64,000 nucleotides of DNA from an uncultured archaeon (GTDB lineage: Archaea; Micrarchaeota; Micrarchaeia; Anstonellales; Anstonellaceae): contig CABMCD010000018.1 of assembly GCA_902384555.1 (NCBI GenBank), forward strand, positions 1 to 64,000. Direction: 5' to 3'. Position numbers and translations under genes: made by a program. Below, in pieces: positions 24,633 to 33,432 of this stretch (its first letter is position 1; every line of letters begins with the position of its first letter). Under the pieces are notes generated by a model. That model did not search any database. It saw nothing but the letters and a program-made list of their open reading frames with translations, and was not told the DNA's origin.

Positions 24633-25121
24633 ATGCGCGACATGCAAATCCTGTTGCTCGCCCTGCTGCTTATGGCGCCGGTCCTGCTGGCCGACATCGG
24701 GCCCCCTCCCCCAAGGCCGCAAATCATGGTCCAAGTGACGGAAAACGGCACGCCCTATATGGGGGAAATCCGGGCGGTTTATCACTGCCCGAACGCCGGC
24801 GAGGAGCAAGGCACGGTCTCCCCGTATAACGTGAACCTGACCTGCAAACAGGGCACATGCACCAACTCCAACTGGTACTACAAGTTCAATCCCTGCTATT
24901 ACAGCCAGGGATTTGTTGAAGTGAGCGCGGCCGGAAAAACCGTGAGCACGCCCGAGATGGACCTCAAGGACGCGGGCCCCTACCAGATGCGGGTGGACCT
25001 GGCATCCGGCCAAAGCGGTCCGGTGCCGCTCCAGGATGCCATTCCGCTCTGGGCACTGGGCATTCTGGCGCTGGTCGTAGTGGCAGGCGGCGTGTTGCTG
25101 CTAAGCCGTCGCAAAAAGTGA
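24633..25121 (+). CDS. Secreted, membrane-anchored protein, 162 aa
   Basis: An N-terminal signal peptide (MQILLLALLLMAPVLLADIG) precedes a beta-rich exported part with four Cys (HCPNAG, LTCKQGTCTN, NPCYY). A single C-terminal membrane helix (LWALGILALVVVAGGVLLL) followed by SRRKK anchors it with the domain outside. No family recognised. It starts 11 bases after pdxS with a GGAGG site. Confidence 0.6.
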   Translation: MRDMQILLLALLLMAPVLLADIGPPPPRPQIMVQVTENGTPYMGEIRAVYHCPNAGEEQGTVSPYNVNLTCKQGTCTNSNWYYKFNPCYYSQGFVEVSAAGKTVSTPEMDLKDAGPYQMRVDLASGQSGPVPLQDAIPLWALGILALVVVAGGVLLLSRRKK

Positions 25122-25125
25122 GCCT

Positions 25126-25455
25126 GTGCTCGATTTCTTTTCATCTTTTCTACTGACCTGCGCCATTGAAGGGGCCGTTCTCTGGGCCGCCTGGCGGAGG
25201 CACACCCGACTTGAGATGCTGGCCGGCTGGACGCTGGCTATCAACCTCTTCACCCTTCCGTTTGTTTGGTTTGTGTTTCCAAATGTCATCCATTCTTACT
25301 ACGCCAGCCTGGCTGTTTCGGAGGTGTTTATCACGCTTTTGGAAATCGCCATCTGGAGGCAGGTGATGGGGCCCAAGCATTCGGTTGCATGGGCGGTGTT
25401 TTTGGCCAATCTGGCCTCGTTCAGCATCGGGCTGGCGCTGGCCGCGCGGCCATAA
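25126..25455 (+). CDS. Small membrane protein, 109 aa
   Basis: Start GTG 25126, 4 bases after the previous stop. Three to four hydrophobic helices: FLLTCAIEGAVLWAAW, LAGWTLAINLFTLPFVWFVF, SEVFITLLEIAIW and WAVFLANLASFSIGLAL. No family recognised. It is probably co-transcribed with pdxS and the preceding gene. Confidence 0.55.
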   Translation: MLDFFSSFLLTCAIEGAVLWAAWRRHTRLEMLAGWTLAINLFTLPFVWFVFPNVIHSYYASLAVSEVFITLLEIAIWRQVMGPKHSVAWAVFLANLASFSIGLALAARP

Positions 25456-25457
25456 GG

Positions 25458-25465
25458 ATATTTAA
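25458..25465 (+). promoter_or_regulatory. TATA box for pdxT
   Basis: ATATTTAA just after the stop of the preceding membrane protein gene and 22 bases before the pdxT ATG. At normal spacing, transcription would start at or just before the start codon, so pdxT would be leaderless or nearly so. Confidence 0.45.
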
Positions 25466-25487
25466 GTGAAATGGATGAAGGGAGATT

Positions 25488-26105
25488 ATGCTTGAAGTCG
25501 GAGTTTTGGCCCTGCAAGGCGACGTGGCCGAGCACATCGAAGCCGCGCGCAGGGCGGCCGAGAAAAAGAAAATCCAAATCCGCCTGCGCACCGTGCGCAC
25601 GGCAGCCGAACTGCAAGGCCTCCAAGCCATTCTCCTGCCGGGCGGCGAATCCACCACGCTCTCCCTTCTCCTCCAAAAAGAGGGCATGCTGGAGCCCATG
25701 AAGGAAATTCCCGCACTTTTGGGCACCTGCGCCGGCCTTATTCTCATGGCCAAGCACGTGGAAGGCAAAGGGCCGGACCAGGAGGGCCTCGAGTTGATGG
25801 ACGTGCAGGTGGACCGCAACGCCTACGGCTCACAGGTGGATTCCTTTGAGAGTCCGCTGGAAATGACGGGCCAGATGGATTTGGGCAAGACACGAATCCC
25901 CTTCATCCGCGCACCCAAGATAACGAGGGTGGGCGAGGGCGTGGCCGTGCTGGCCAAGCACCCCACCACCGGCGAGCCGGTCGTGGTGGAGCAGAAATTG
26001 CCGGGCAAATATTATTTGGGCGCGGCGTGTCATCCGGAGATGGTGAGCAGCAAAATGCATGAATACTTCTTGGAGCAGATGCAGGCGGCGCTCAAGAGCG
26101 GATGA
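25488..26105 (+). CDS. pdxT: Pyridoxal 5'-phosphate synthase glutaminase subunit PdxT
   Basis: 205 aa. A class I glutamine amidotransferase that feeds ammonia to PdxS. Motifs: VGVLALQGDVAEHIEAAR, LPGGESTTLSLLL, nucleophile Cys in LLGTCAGLILMA, FIRAPKI, and His/Glu in ACHPEM. The length matches the family. It has its own TATA box although pdxS lies 870 bases upstream. Confidence 0.96.
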   Translation: MLEVGVLALQGDVAEHIEAARRAAEKKKIQIRLRTVRTAAELQGLQAILLPGGESTTLSLLLQKEGMLEPMKEIPALLGTCAGLILMAKHVEGKGPDQEGLELMDVQVDRNAYGSQVDSFESPLEMTGQMDLGKTRIPFIRAPKITRVGEGVAVLAKHPTTGEPVVVEQKLPGKYYLGAACHPEMVSSKMHEYFLEQMQAALKSG

Positions 26106-26131
26106 GCAAAAGCCGCACAAAAGCCAAATGC

Positions 26132-26138
26132 ATATAAA
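26132..26138 (+). promoter_or_regulatory. TATA box for the beta-propeller lipoprotein gene
   Basis: ATATAAA, 66 bases upstream of ATG 26205 and just after pdxT. Confidence 0.45.
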
Positions 26139-26204
26139 CAGCCCCTCGTTAAGCCATTCATTCCGCGGGCCTGCAAAATGCAGGCCAAGTGTGGGGTGGA
26201 TGAA

Positions 26205-28595
26205 ATGAACAAAGCTGCAATATTCACGATTCTGGCCCTGAGCCTGATGCTGCTGCTGGCCGGCTGCGCGCAAAACGCGACACCCGGACAAAACAAGAGC
26301 ATGAACACCAGCGCCAAGCCCGGCTCCGGCACGCAGACGGGCGCGGGCATGACGGCCCCGCCCTCTTCCCCGGGCACCGTCTATGTGCCGCAGGGTGTGC
26401 CGCCCGCCCAAGTGGTGGGCGTGGCCTACAATGCCAGCGAATTCATGCCCGCCTCATTTGACCCCGCGCGTGCCGTGCGCACCCAGAGCTTTGCTTCCAT
26501 GGATGATTTGCACGCTTTCGCCGCCCACTACGGCTCGTCTGGAACAACCTATTACTACCCCTACCGCGGCGGCGTCATGTATGACTTGGCCGTTGGCGTG
26601 AAGAGCGCCGAGGGTGCCATGCCCACCACGGCCTCCGCCCCGACGCCCGCGGCGGCCCCCTCCAACGGCGCGACGGGCTCGGCCCAGGCGCCCGGCTATT
26701 CCGGCACCAACAACCAAGTCGAGAACGTGGATGAGGCCGATTTGCTCAAGACCGACGGCAATTACATCTACACGGTTACGGAAAACACGCTCTACATCGT
26801 GAAAGCCTACCCCGGCGAGAACGCGAACGTGGTTTCCACGATTCAGTTCGCCGGCAGCGAAAATCCGCTGGCCGATTCTTCCGGCTCTTCCGCTTCCGCC
26901 ATCCGCTGCCTTTTGCCCGAAGGCTGCCTGCCCCCCGTCTATCAAACGGGCTACCAGCCGCAGGAGCTCTTCGTGCTCGGCAACCACTTGGCGGTCTTTG
27001 GAACCTACCGCAACAGCCGCTTCTATGCCGACACCGGCCTCTCGCCCCGCTACGGCCTGTCGTTCTTCAACATCTACGACATCTCCGACCGCAGCCAGCC
27101 CAAATTGGTAAAGGAATACAAGATGGAGGGCAACTACTTCCGCGCGCGCATGGTGGGCAACTACACCTACTTCATCACCAAGAGTCAACTGGCCGTGCGC
27201 CCCAACCCCATCCCCCTGCGCTACGACGGCGAGAAGCCGATGGCCATGCAGCCCTCGGATATATACTACTACAACGTGCCCTACCAAAACCCGGCCATGG
27301 TCAACATCCACGCCATCAACCTCGCCGACGTGGGCGAGGCGCCCAGCTCCAAGGCGCTGGTGGTGGAGGACAGCCAGGAACTCTACATGAACGAGAACCA
27401 CCTCTACTTCACCTACACCGACACCATCAACCCCTACGAGCTGATGCAGGACGTCACCTACGAGCTGGCGCCCAAATACGTCAACCTCTCGGAAGGCGAC
27501 AAGAGCCTGATGGCGAAAATCAACGCAACGGATGACGAGGTCGTCTCGCCGGCCGAGAAGCGCTCGCGCATCATGGACATTTACAACCAGTACCTCAACC
27601 TGCTGCCTGCCGACGAGCAGAGCCGCTATCAGGACGACAGCAAGGCGCTGCTCAAAGAAAAGCTGGCCGCCTATGCCTACCGCGAATACACCGTGCTCAA
27701 CGAGGTGGGCGTGGACGGGCCGCGCATCGTGCCGCTGGCCAACGGACAGGTGCCGGGGCACATCAACAACCAGTTCTCTCTCGACGAATACGGGGGCGTG
27801 CTGCGCCTCGCCACCACCCTGAGCCAGACCTGGAGCTACTACGGCATCGACGACATGGGCCCGCAGAACTCCAGCAGCAACATCTACACCCTCAACGCCT
27901 CCACCCTCGCGCAGATGGACGCGAAGATGGGCATCGCCTCCGGCGAGTCGATTTACTCGACGCGCTTCATGGGAGATAGGCTCTATCTCGTCACCTACCG
28001 CCAAGTCGACCCGTTCTTTGCCTATGACTTGTCCAACCCGCGCGACATTCGCGAGCTGGGCGCGCTCAAGGTGCCGGGCTTCTCGCGCTATCTGCACCCC
28101 TATGACAACCACACCATCATCGGCATCGGGCAGGACGCGACCAGCAGCGGCCGCACGACGGGCCTGAAGATTTCGCTCTTCGACGTCTCCGACGTGGCGC
28201 ACCCGAAGGAGGTGGCCAAATACGTCGCCTCGGGCCGCTACGTGCAGTCGACGGCCGAGTGGGAGCACCGCGCCTTCCTCTTCTCGAAAGAGAAGAACCT
28301 GCTGGTGATTCCGGCCTACAACTACGACTACCAGAACCGCGCCAACAACTTCAACGGCGCGCTGGTGTTCGACATCGAGGCCAACGCCATCACCCTGCGG
28401 GGCTTGGTGGACCACTCCAAGGCCATTTCGAGCGACTATTACTATTCGCCCGCCGTGGAGCGCTCGCTCTACATCGACAGCGACCTCTATACCAAGTCGC
28501 CGCACCTGCTGCGCATCAACGCCCTCGACGATTTGCACTCGGTGCAGAACGTCACGCTGGACGCGGCAGCGAGCGGCGGCATGAAGGTGTATTAA
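26205..28595 (+). CDS. Secreted lipoprotein with beta-propeller domain
   Basis: 796 aa from ATG 26205, behind GGGGTGGATGAA. Signal and lipobox: ILALSLMLLLAGCAQ. A Thr/Ser/Pro/Ala-rich linker (to about residue 160) leads to a domain that matches the archaeal secreted beta-propeller family: NNQVENVDEADLLKTDGNYI, YTVTENTLYIVKAYP, FFNIYDISDRSQPKLVKEY, GLKISLFDVSDVAHPKEVAK and LVFDIEANAITLRGLV. It is probably surface-attached; the ligand is unknown. A second lipoprotein gene follows. Confidence 0.8.
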   Translation: MNKAAIFTILALSLMLLLAGCAQNATPGQNKSMNTSAKPGSGTQTGAGMTAPPSSPGTVYVPQGVPPAQVVGVAYNASEFMPASFDPARAVRTQSFASMDDLHAFAAHYGSSGTTYYYPYRGGVMYDLAVGVKSAEGAMPTTASAPTPAAAPSNGATGSAQAPGYSGTNNQVENVDEADLLKTDGNYIYTVTENTLYIVKAYPGENANVVSTIQFAGSENPLADSSGSSASAIRCLLPEGCLPPVYQTGYQPQELFVLGNHLAVFGTYRNSRFYADTGLSPRYGLSFFNIYDISDRSQPKLVKEYKMEGNYFRARMVGNYTYFITKSQLAVRPNPIPLRYDGEKPMAMQPSDIYYYNVPYQNPAMVNIHAINLADVGEAPSSKALVVEDSQELYMNENHLYFTYTDTINPYELMQDVTYELAPKYVNLSEGDKSLMAKINATDDEVVSPAEKRSRIMDIYNQYLNLLPADEQSRYQDDSKALLKEKLAAYAYREYTVLNEVGVDGPRIVPLANGQVPGHINNQFSLDEYGGVLRLATTLSQTWSYYGIDDMGPQNSSSNIYTLNASTLAQMDAKMGIASGESIYSTRFMGDRLYLVTYRQVDPFFAYDLSNPRDIRELGALKVPGFSRYLHPYDNHTIIGIGQDATSSGRTTGLKISLFDVSDVAHPKEVAKYVASGRYVQSTAEWEHRAFLFSKEKNLLVIPAYNYDYQNRANNFNGALVFDIEANAITLRGLVDHSKAISSDYYYSPAVERSLYIDSDLYTKSPHLLRINALDDLHSVQNVTLDAAASGGMKVY

Positions 28596-28637
28596 GAAAA
28601 AAACAAGGACCGGGTCGGGCGCCCGACGCCCGCCCGA

Positions 28638-28666
28638 TTTCTTTTTTCAATTCTCTTTTTTTGTTT
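28638..28666 (+). terminator. T-rich terminator between two lipoprotein genes
   Basis: TTTCTTTTTT, then TTCTCTTTTTTTG, 45-70 bases after the beta-propeller gene stop. The following gene probably has its own promoter. Confidence 0.5.
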
Positions 28667-28721
28667 CCCGCCCTCCGCCCCCCAGCGGCGGCCTTAAAAT
28701 GCTTCGAGTTGTGGGCACGGC

Positions 28722-29978
28722 GTGAAAGTTTCGCTTCTCCTGACCTGCCTTTTGCTCATAAGCGCCATTTGGCTCAGCGGCTGCGCGCAGGGCGCGCCGT
28801 CCGGCATGGAGAAGGCCGTCAATCCGGCGCAGACGAATGCAAACACGCCTTCGCCAAACCCCAACACCCCCGCCACAAAAACAACTCCGAGCCCTACTCC
28901 CGCCCCGCAATCAAAAGGCGCTGAAAAAAATACAACAATGGACTCGAATTTCACCCCGAACAAGACGGGACAAAATCTTTCTTCCAATTCTTCAGCTCCA
29001 AATTCTTCGGCGATGAATTCCTCCCTCTTATTTTGCAGCGGCGGAAAACTGCAAAACGGCACCTGCGCCTGTCCGGATGAAACCTACCTGCTGCTCAACA
29101 ACAGCTGCGTGAAAAGCTACTGCCTCGATTCCGGCGTCGGGCGGACCAACGCGCTGGTGCCCCCGGCCGCCTGCTCGCGCCTGCCCGACCGGCAGACCTA
29201 CACGCCACCCTACTGCAACCCATCGACGATGGAACTGGTGCCCCGCTGCGACTTGTGTGGATGCCAAAACAACGTGCCCTGCGAGGCGGACGGGAAATGC
29301 CAAGTGCGCAACGACCGCCCCGCTGCGGCGGTGCTGGAAGGGATGCAAGGCACGTTCGGACAGAGCATCGGCGTCAAAGTGCTGCAGGTCTCCAGCGATG
29401 GCGTCCGGACCTATCTGACGATGACCACCCTGCGCGGCACGCGCCAGACCGAGAACGACTTCGTTCCCTCCAACGGCAGTCTGGCGGCCAAATTCTTCAA
29501 CGACCAATATCTCAACATCACGGTTGCGGATTCCAACTACGAGCCGGTGTTGGGCAAGCGCTGGGCGCTGCTTGCGCAGCAGCCCTACACCACAGACTGC
29601 TTCTCGGTCTTTTTGGGCGACACCCTGCACGTTCTCGACGCGAACGGGGAAGCGGTTTGGACGCTGCAAAAGCTGCCCGGCGACGGCACGGCCCAGGTGC
29701 TGGCCAGCGGGGCGGGAGGCAAAATGGCCGAGGAAATCACGCTGACGGGAAACCAGGCCAAGAATTACACCTCGCCGCGGGCCAACCTGACCGTGTGCGC
29801 GGTGCAGGACGACCGCATCCGCGTGTCGGTGCGCGCGGCCGACGGATTCGACTATTCCGTCGACCCGGCCTTCAGCACCGAGAACCCCTATGTCACCACC
29901 TTCAACGTGACCGAGCAGAACAACCGCACCCTGCCCTTCGGCCGCGCCCCGCCGGGGTGGATTCGGCCTTACAGTTGA
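28722..29978 (+). CDS. Cys-rich secreted lipoprotein, unknown
   Basis: 418 aa from GTG 28722. Lipobox ISAIWLSGCAQ. Residues 25-105 are a Pro/Thr/Asn/Ser linker with many N-glycosylation sites (NSSAPNSSAMNSS). Then a Cys-rich module of about 80 residues (FCSGGKLQNGTCACPDET, CDLCGCQNNVPCEADGKC) that resembles an EGF-like disulfide fold, and a beta-rich C-terminal domain. The lipobox and trailing AQ match the preceding beta-propeller protein, so the two may act together at the surface. Confidence 0.6.
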   Translation: MKVSLLLTCLLLISAIWLSGCAQGAPSGMEKAVNPAQTNANTPSPNPNTPATKTTPSPTPAPQSKGAEKNTTMDSNFTPNKTGQNLSSNSSAPNSSAMNSSLLFCSGGKLQNGTCACPDETYLLLNNSCVKSYCLDSGVGRTNALVPPAACSRLPDRQTYTPPYCNPSTMELVPRCDLCGCQNNVPCEADGKCQVRNDRPAAAVLEGMQGTFGQSIGVKVLQVSSDGVRTYLTMTTLRGTRQTENDFVPSNGSLAAKFFNDQYLNITVADSNYEPVLGKRWALLAQQPYTTDCFSVFLGDTLHVLDANGEAVWTLQKLPGDGTAQVLASGAGGKMAEEITLTGNQAKNYTSPRANLTVCAVQDDRIRVSVRAADGFDYSVDPAFSTENPYVTTFNVTEQNNRTLPFGRAPPGWIRPYS

Positions 29979-30008
29979 AATTGCCCTCGAAGCGCCGTCG
30001 GGCCAATC

Positions 30009-30016
30009 TTTTTAAA
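30009..30016 (+). promoter_or_regulatory. TATA box of the ribosomal protein cluster
   Basis: TTTTTAAA, 135 bases upstream of the L3 ATG, leaving a leader of about 110 bases. It is the only clear TATA element in the 29979-30150 gap. Confidence 0.5.
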
Positions 30017-30068
30017 CCCTTGTCCCCATAGCTATCCTACTTCTTACGACTAGCGCGTAAGATGACAC

Positions 30069-30127
30069 TCCCGGTCACATTCCTGGCACCGGGAATCATC
30101 CAAATGGGCAACCTTTGGATTTAGGTT
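30069..30127 (+). promoter_or_regulatory. Two stem-loops in the L3 leader
   Basis: TCCCGGT (30069-30075) pairs with ACCGGGA (30088-30094) around a 12-base loop. AACCT (30110-30114) pairs with AGGTT (30123-30127) around an 8-base loop. Together they fill the leader between the TATA box and L3 and could be an autoregulatory protein-binding site. Confidence 0.35.
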
Positions 30128-30150
30128 CAACCACAACGCTGTGTGATATT

Positions 30151-31095
30151 ATGGGCGCCAGACGCTCCTCCCGAAAAGGATCCCTTGCATTCCGGCCGCG
30201 CAAGCGCGCCGAGACTCAGATGCCGCGCATCGGCCATTGGCCGACCTCGACCGAGCGTCGCCTCCTTGGTTTTGCCGCCTACAAGGCCGGCATGACCTCG
30301 GTGGCCTATATCGACGACTCGACGTCGCCCAACGCCGGCAACGAGATTGTCGGCGCGGCCACCATCCTCGAAGTCCCGGCGATGACCGTGTACGGCATCC
30401 GGGGCATGAAATTCGGCCAAGTGGTGGCCGACGAAATCGTGGATGACCAGAAACTTTTGAACGACATCTCCTTGAAACTGAAGAAAAAGAACAAATTGGA
30501 ATCCAAAGACATAAGCGACGTCTTTATCCTCGCCTTCACCCACCCCGACAAGACGGGCTTTGGGAAGAAGAAGGCCGACAAGATGATGATTGCGGTCGGC
30601 GGCAAGGATGCGGCCGACAAGCTCGAATACGCCCGCACGCTCTTGGGCAAGGAAGTGAAGGCCTCCGACGCCTTCAAGCCCGGCGAGTTCGTGGACGCCG
30701 TTTCCATCACCAAGGGCAAGGGCTGGCAGGGCACCGTGAAGCGCTTCAACACCCACCAGCAGCGCCGCAAGGCGACCGGCAAGCGCCGCCACATCGGCAC
30801 CTTGGGTCCGTGGCACCCCGGATACGTGTTCTACACCGTTCCGCACCCCGGCCAGATGGGCTACCACAAGCGCACCGAAATCAACAAGCGCATTCTCAAG
30901 TTCGTGACGCCCGAGGAGGTCAACCCCTCGGGCGGATTCCCCCACTACGGCCTGGTGAAGAACGAGTGCCTGCTCATGGTCGGCTCTCTGGGCGGCCCGC
31001 AGAAGCGCCTGGTGCGCCTGCGCAAGGCGGCCCGCACCTCGGCCGCGCCCAAAACCCCGGACGTGCGCATGATTTCGCGCCTGTCCAAGAACTAG
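30151..31095 (+). CDS. rpl3: 50S ribosomal protein L3 (uL3)
   Basis: 314 aa. First gene of the 24-gene S10/spc-type cluster. Archaeal L3 features: GARRSSRKGSLAFRPRKRAE, AYKAGMTSVAYIDDS, WQGTVKRFNTHQQRRKATGK, RHIGTLGPWHPGYVFYTVP and GQMGYHKRTEINKRIL. ATG 30151 follows GTGTGATATT, the local ribosome-site style. The upstream in-frame start at 30115 would add a non-family peptide. Confidence 0.96.
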   Translation: MGARRSSRKGSLAFRPRKRAETQMPRIGHWPTSTERRLLGFAAYKAGMTSVAYIDDSTSPNAGNEIVGAATILEVPAMTVYGIRGMKFGQVVADEIVDDQKLLNDISLKLKKKNKLESKDISDVFILAFTHPDKTGFGKKKADKMMIAVGGKDAADKLEYARTLLGKEVKASDAFKPGEFVDAVSITKGKGWQGTVKRFNTHQQRRKATGKRRHIGTLGPWHPGYVFYTVPHPGQMGYHKRTEINKRILKFVTPEEVNPSGGFPHYGLVKNECLLMVGSLGGPQKRLVRLRKAARTSAAPKTPDVRMISRLSKN

Positions 31096-31105
31096 AGTGA
31101 TGATT

Positions 31106-31921
31106 ATGCCATCCAAAGTCCCCATCTATGGCGCCGACGCGAAAGCGTCCGGCGAGGCGGCCCTGCCGGCCGCTTTTGACGAGCCCGTGCGCGCCGACCT
31201 CATCAAGCGCGCCGCCATTTCCGACCAGACGTGGTATTACCAGCCCAAGGGCACCAAGCCCCGCGCCGGTATGGCCACCTCGGCCCGCTACCGCGGCCGC
31301 AAGGACGACTTCGGCTCCATCAAGAACCACGGCATTGCCATGCGCGCGCACGAAGTGCTGGCGAAGGGCAAGTGGGGCAAGGCGCGTATCATCCCCGGCT
31401 CGTTCAAGGGCCGCCGCGCGCACCCGCCCAAAATCGAGGAAGTGCTGATTGAGAAGATGAACAAGCGCGAGTACGCCAAGGCGCTGCACTCGGCCATGGC
31501 GGCCTCGGCCTCCATGCAGGCCGTGACCGCGCGCGGACACAAGGTCCCGCAGAAGCTGCTGCTGCCCATCGTTTTCGACTCTTCGGTCGAGGAGAAAGTC
31601 TCCAAGACCGCCCTCATGAACGAGCTTCTGCTCCGCTTGGGCTTCGAGGCCGAGCTGGCGCGCGCCGACAAGTCCAAGCGCCGCTCCGGCGTGGGCTCCC
31701 GCAAGGGAGGCGCCATTCGCGCCAAGACGCTGCTGCTCGTGGTGGGCGCCAAGGACGCGCCCCTCGCGCGCGCCGCGCGCAACATCGCCGGCGTGGACGT
31801 GGTGAGCGCCAAGCACCTGCGCGTGCTCGACCTGGCGCCGGGCGCCAAGGCCGGACGGCTCACCGCCTACACCCAGTCCGCCCTGACCGCGATTGCGGGC
31901 GAGGGCAAGAAGAAGGAGTAA
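31106..31921 (+). CDS. rpl4: 50S ribosomal protein L4 (uL4)
   Basis: 271 aa. Archaeal/eukaryal type: VPIYGADAKASGEAALPAAF, ARYRGRKDDFGSIKNHGIAM, GSFKGRRAHPPKIEEVLIEK and NIAGVDVVSAKHLRVLDLAP. The internal loop that lines the exit tunnel is present. GTGATGATT precedes ATG 31106; upstream in-frame starts GTG 31097 and ATG 31100 are less likely. Confidence 0.95.
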   Translation: MPSKVPIYGADAKASGEAALPAAFDEPVRADLIKRAAISDQTWYYQPKGTKPRAGMATSARYRGRKDDFGSIKNHGIAMRAHEVLAKGKWGKARIIPGSFKGRRAHPPKIEEVLIEKMNKREYAKALHSAMAASASMQAVTARGHKVPQKLLLPIVFDSSVEEKVSKTALMNELLLRLGFEAELARADKSKRRSGVGSRKGGAIRAKTLLLVVGAKDAPLARAARNIAGVDVVSAKHLRVLDLAPGAKAGRLTAYTQSALTAIAGEGKKKE

Positions 31922-31934
31922 GGGAATGATTCTC

Positions 31935-32240
31935 ATGGCAAACCAAACCAAATCCCCTTCCAACAAATCCGCCCCCGCTGCGGTCGACATGGGCAGCGTG
32001 CTGCTCTACCCCATCACCACCGAAAAGGCGATCGGGATGATCGAGCTGGAGAACAAGCTGCTCTTCGTGGTCGAGATGCGCGCCACCAAGGCCCAGATCA
32101 AGGAGGAAATCGAGCGCCTCTTCAAGGTCAAGGTCGGCTCCGTCAACACCAAAATCACCCCGCACGGGGCCAAGCACGCCTTCATCCGGCTCAAGGAGGG
32201 CAAGGCGGACGACATCGCCACCCAGCTCAAGATTGTCTGA
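31935..32240 (+). CDS. rpl23: 50S ribosomal protein L23 (uL23)
   Basis: 101 aa with an N-terminal extension of about 22 Ser/Ala/Lys-rich residues before the core (LLYPITTEKAIGMIELENKL). The core continues MRATKAQIKEEIERLFKVKV and GSVNTKITPHGAKHAFIRL. The start was set at ATG 31935 behind AATGATTCTC; ATG 31926 is in frame. It lies at the tunnel exit and binds SRP and the translocon. Confidence 0.94.
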   Translation: MANQTKSPSNKSAPAAVDMGSVLLYPITTEKAIGMIELENKLLFVVEMRATKAQIKEEIERLFKVKVGSVNTKITPHGAKHAFIRLKEGKADDIATQLKIV

Positions 32241-32249
32241 GGGATATTC

Positions 32250-32990
32250 ATGGGTAAGCTACTCAAACAACAGAGGCGCGGCAAAGGCTCCGGCGCATAC
32301 CGGGCGCCCTCGCACCGCTACCACTCGAAGTCCGCCTTCCGGGCGCTCGACGACGTCGAGAAGACCGGCGCTCTGCGCGGCGCGGTGATGGAATTCATCG
32401 ACGACCCGGCGCACCAGACGCCGGTGATGCGCGTGCGCTTCACCAACAATGACGAGATTTATCTCCCGGCTGCCGAGGGAATCGCGGTGGGCGACGAGAT
32501 TTATGCCGGCGCGATGGCCCCCATTGCGCGCGGCGCCATCCTGCCGCTCTCCCGCATTCCGGAAGGCGGCTACATCTACAATCTGGAGCGCTCCCCCGGC
32601 GACGGCGGGAAGCTGGTGCACGCGCCCGGCGCCTACGCCGTGGTGTCGGCCCGCGAGCGCGACATCGTTTACGTTAAAATGCCCTCCAAGCAGGTCTTGG
32701 AGCTGCAGTCCACCTGCCGGGCGCAAATCGGCATCGCCTGCGGAGGCGGCCGCCTCGAGCGCCCGCTGCTCAAGGCCGGACTGAACCACTACAAGAAACA
32801 CGCCCAGAACCGCAAGTGGCCCGTCAACCGCGGTGTGCACATGTCCGCCTACACCCATCCGTTCGGCGGCAAGCAGCACCACAAGGGACGCGGCTCCGCG
32901 ACTTCGCGCGGCGCGCCTCCGGGACGCAAGGTCGGCCACATCGCCGCCCGCTCGACGGGACGGCGCAAGGTCAAGCGCGAGGAGAACTAA
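32250..32990 (+). CDS. rpl2: 50S ribosomal protein L2 (uL2)
   Basis: 246 aa, a peptidyl transferase centre protein. KLLKQQRRGKGSGAYRAPSH, then VMEFIDDPAHQTPVMRVRF, GAILPLSRIPEGGYIYNLE and the conserved C-terminal loop WPVNRGVHMSAYTHPFGGKQ with HHKGRGSATSRGAPPGRKVG. The site GAGGGATATTC precedes ATG. Confidence 0.96.
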   Translation: MGKLLKQQRRGKGSGAYRAPSHRYHSKSAFRALDDVEKTGALRGAVMEFIDDPAHQTPVMRVRFTNNDEIYLPAAEGIAVGDEIYAGAMAPIARGAILPLSRIPEGGYIYNLERSPGDGGKLVHAPGAYAVVSARERDIVYVKMPSKQVLELQSTCRAQIGIACGGGRLERPLLKAGLNHYKKHAQNRKWPVNRGVHMSAYTHPFGGKQHHKGRGSATSRGAPPGRKVGHIAARSTGRRKVKREEN

Positions 32991-33002
32991 AGGTGAATGC
33001 TT

Positions 33003-33428
33003 ATGGTACGCATTGACAAATACCGCGGCTCCGGCAAGAAAGAGCTGGAGTCCATCACCATGGAAGACGCGCTCCCGCTGCTCACCAGCCGCGCGCGCCG
33101 CGCGCTCAAGCGCGCCATGGACGGCCGCAACTTGGTGTACAAGAAGCTCATCAAGAAGGTGGCCGCCTGGCAGGCCAAGCCCCCGGTGAGCAAGCCGGGC
33201 GCCGCGCCCAAGGCGATTCGCACGCACGTGCGCGCCGCCGTCATCCTGCCATCCTGGGTGGGCCTGACGTTCGGCGTGTACAGCGGCAAGGAGTTCAAGC
33301 CCGTGGTGATTACGCCCGACAAAATCGGCTACCGCCTCGGCGACTTCGTGCACTCCACCGGACGCGTGCTGCACTCCGGCCCCGGTATCGGCGCCACTCG
33401 CGGCTCGAAGTTCATCCCCCTGAAGTGA
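33003..33428 (+). CDS. rps19: 30S ribosomal protein S19 (uS19)
   Basis: 141 aa, archaeal S15e-like form of S19. RRALKRAMDGRNLVYKKLIK, IRTHVRAAVILPSWVGLTFG, VYSGKEFKPVVITPDKIGY and HSGPGIGATRGSKFIPLK. ATG 33003 is preceded by AGGTGAATGCTT; ATG 32997 is in frame upstream. Confidence 0.95.
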   Translation: MVRIDKYRGSGKKELESITMEDALPLLTSRARRALKRAMDGRNLVYKKLIKKVAAWQAKPPVSKPGAAPKAIRTHVRAAVILPSWVGLTFGVYSGKEFKPVVITPDKIGYRLGDFVHSTGRVLHSGPGIGATRGSKFIPLK

Positions 33429-33432
33429 GAAC

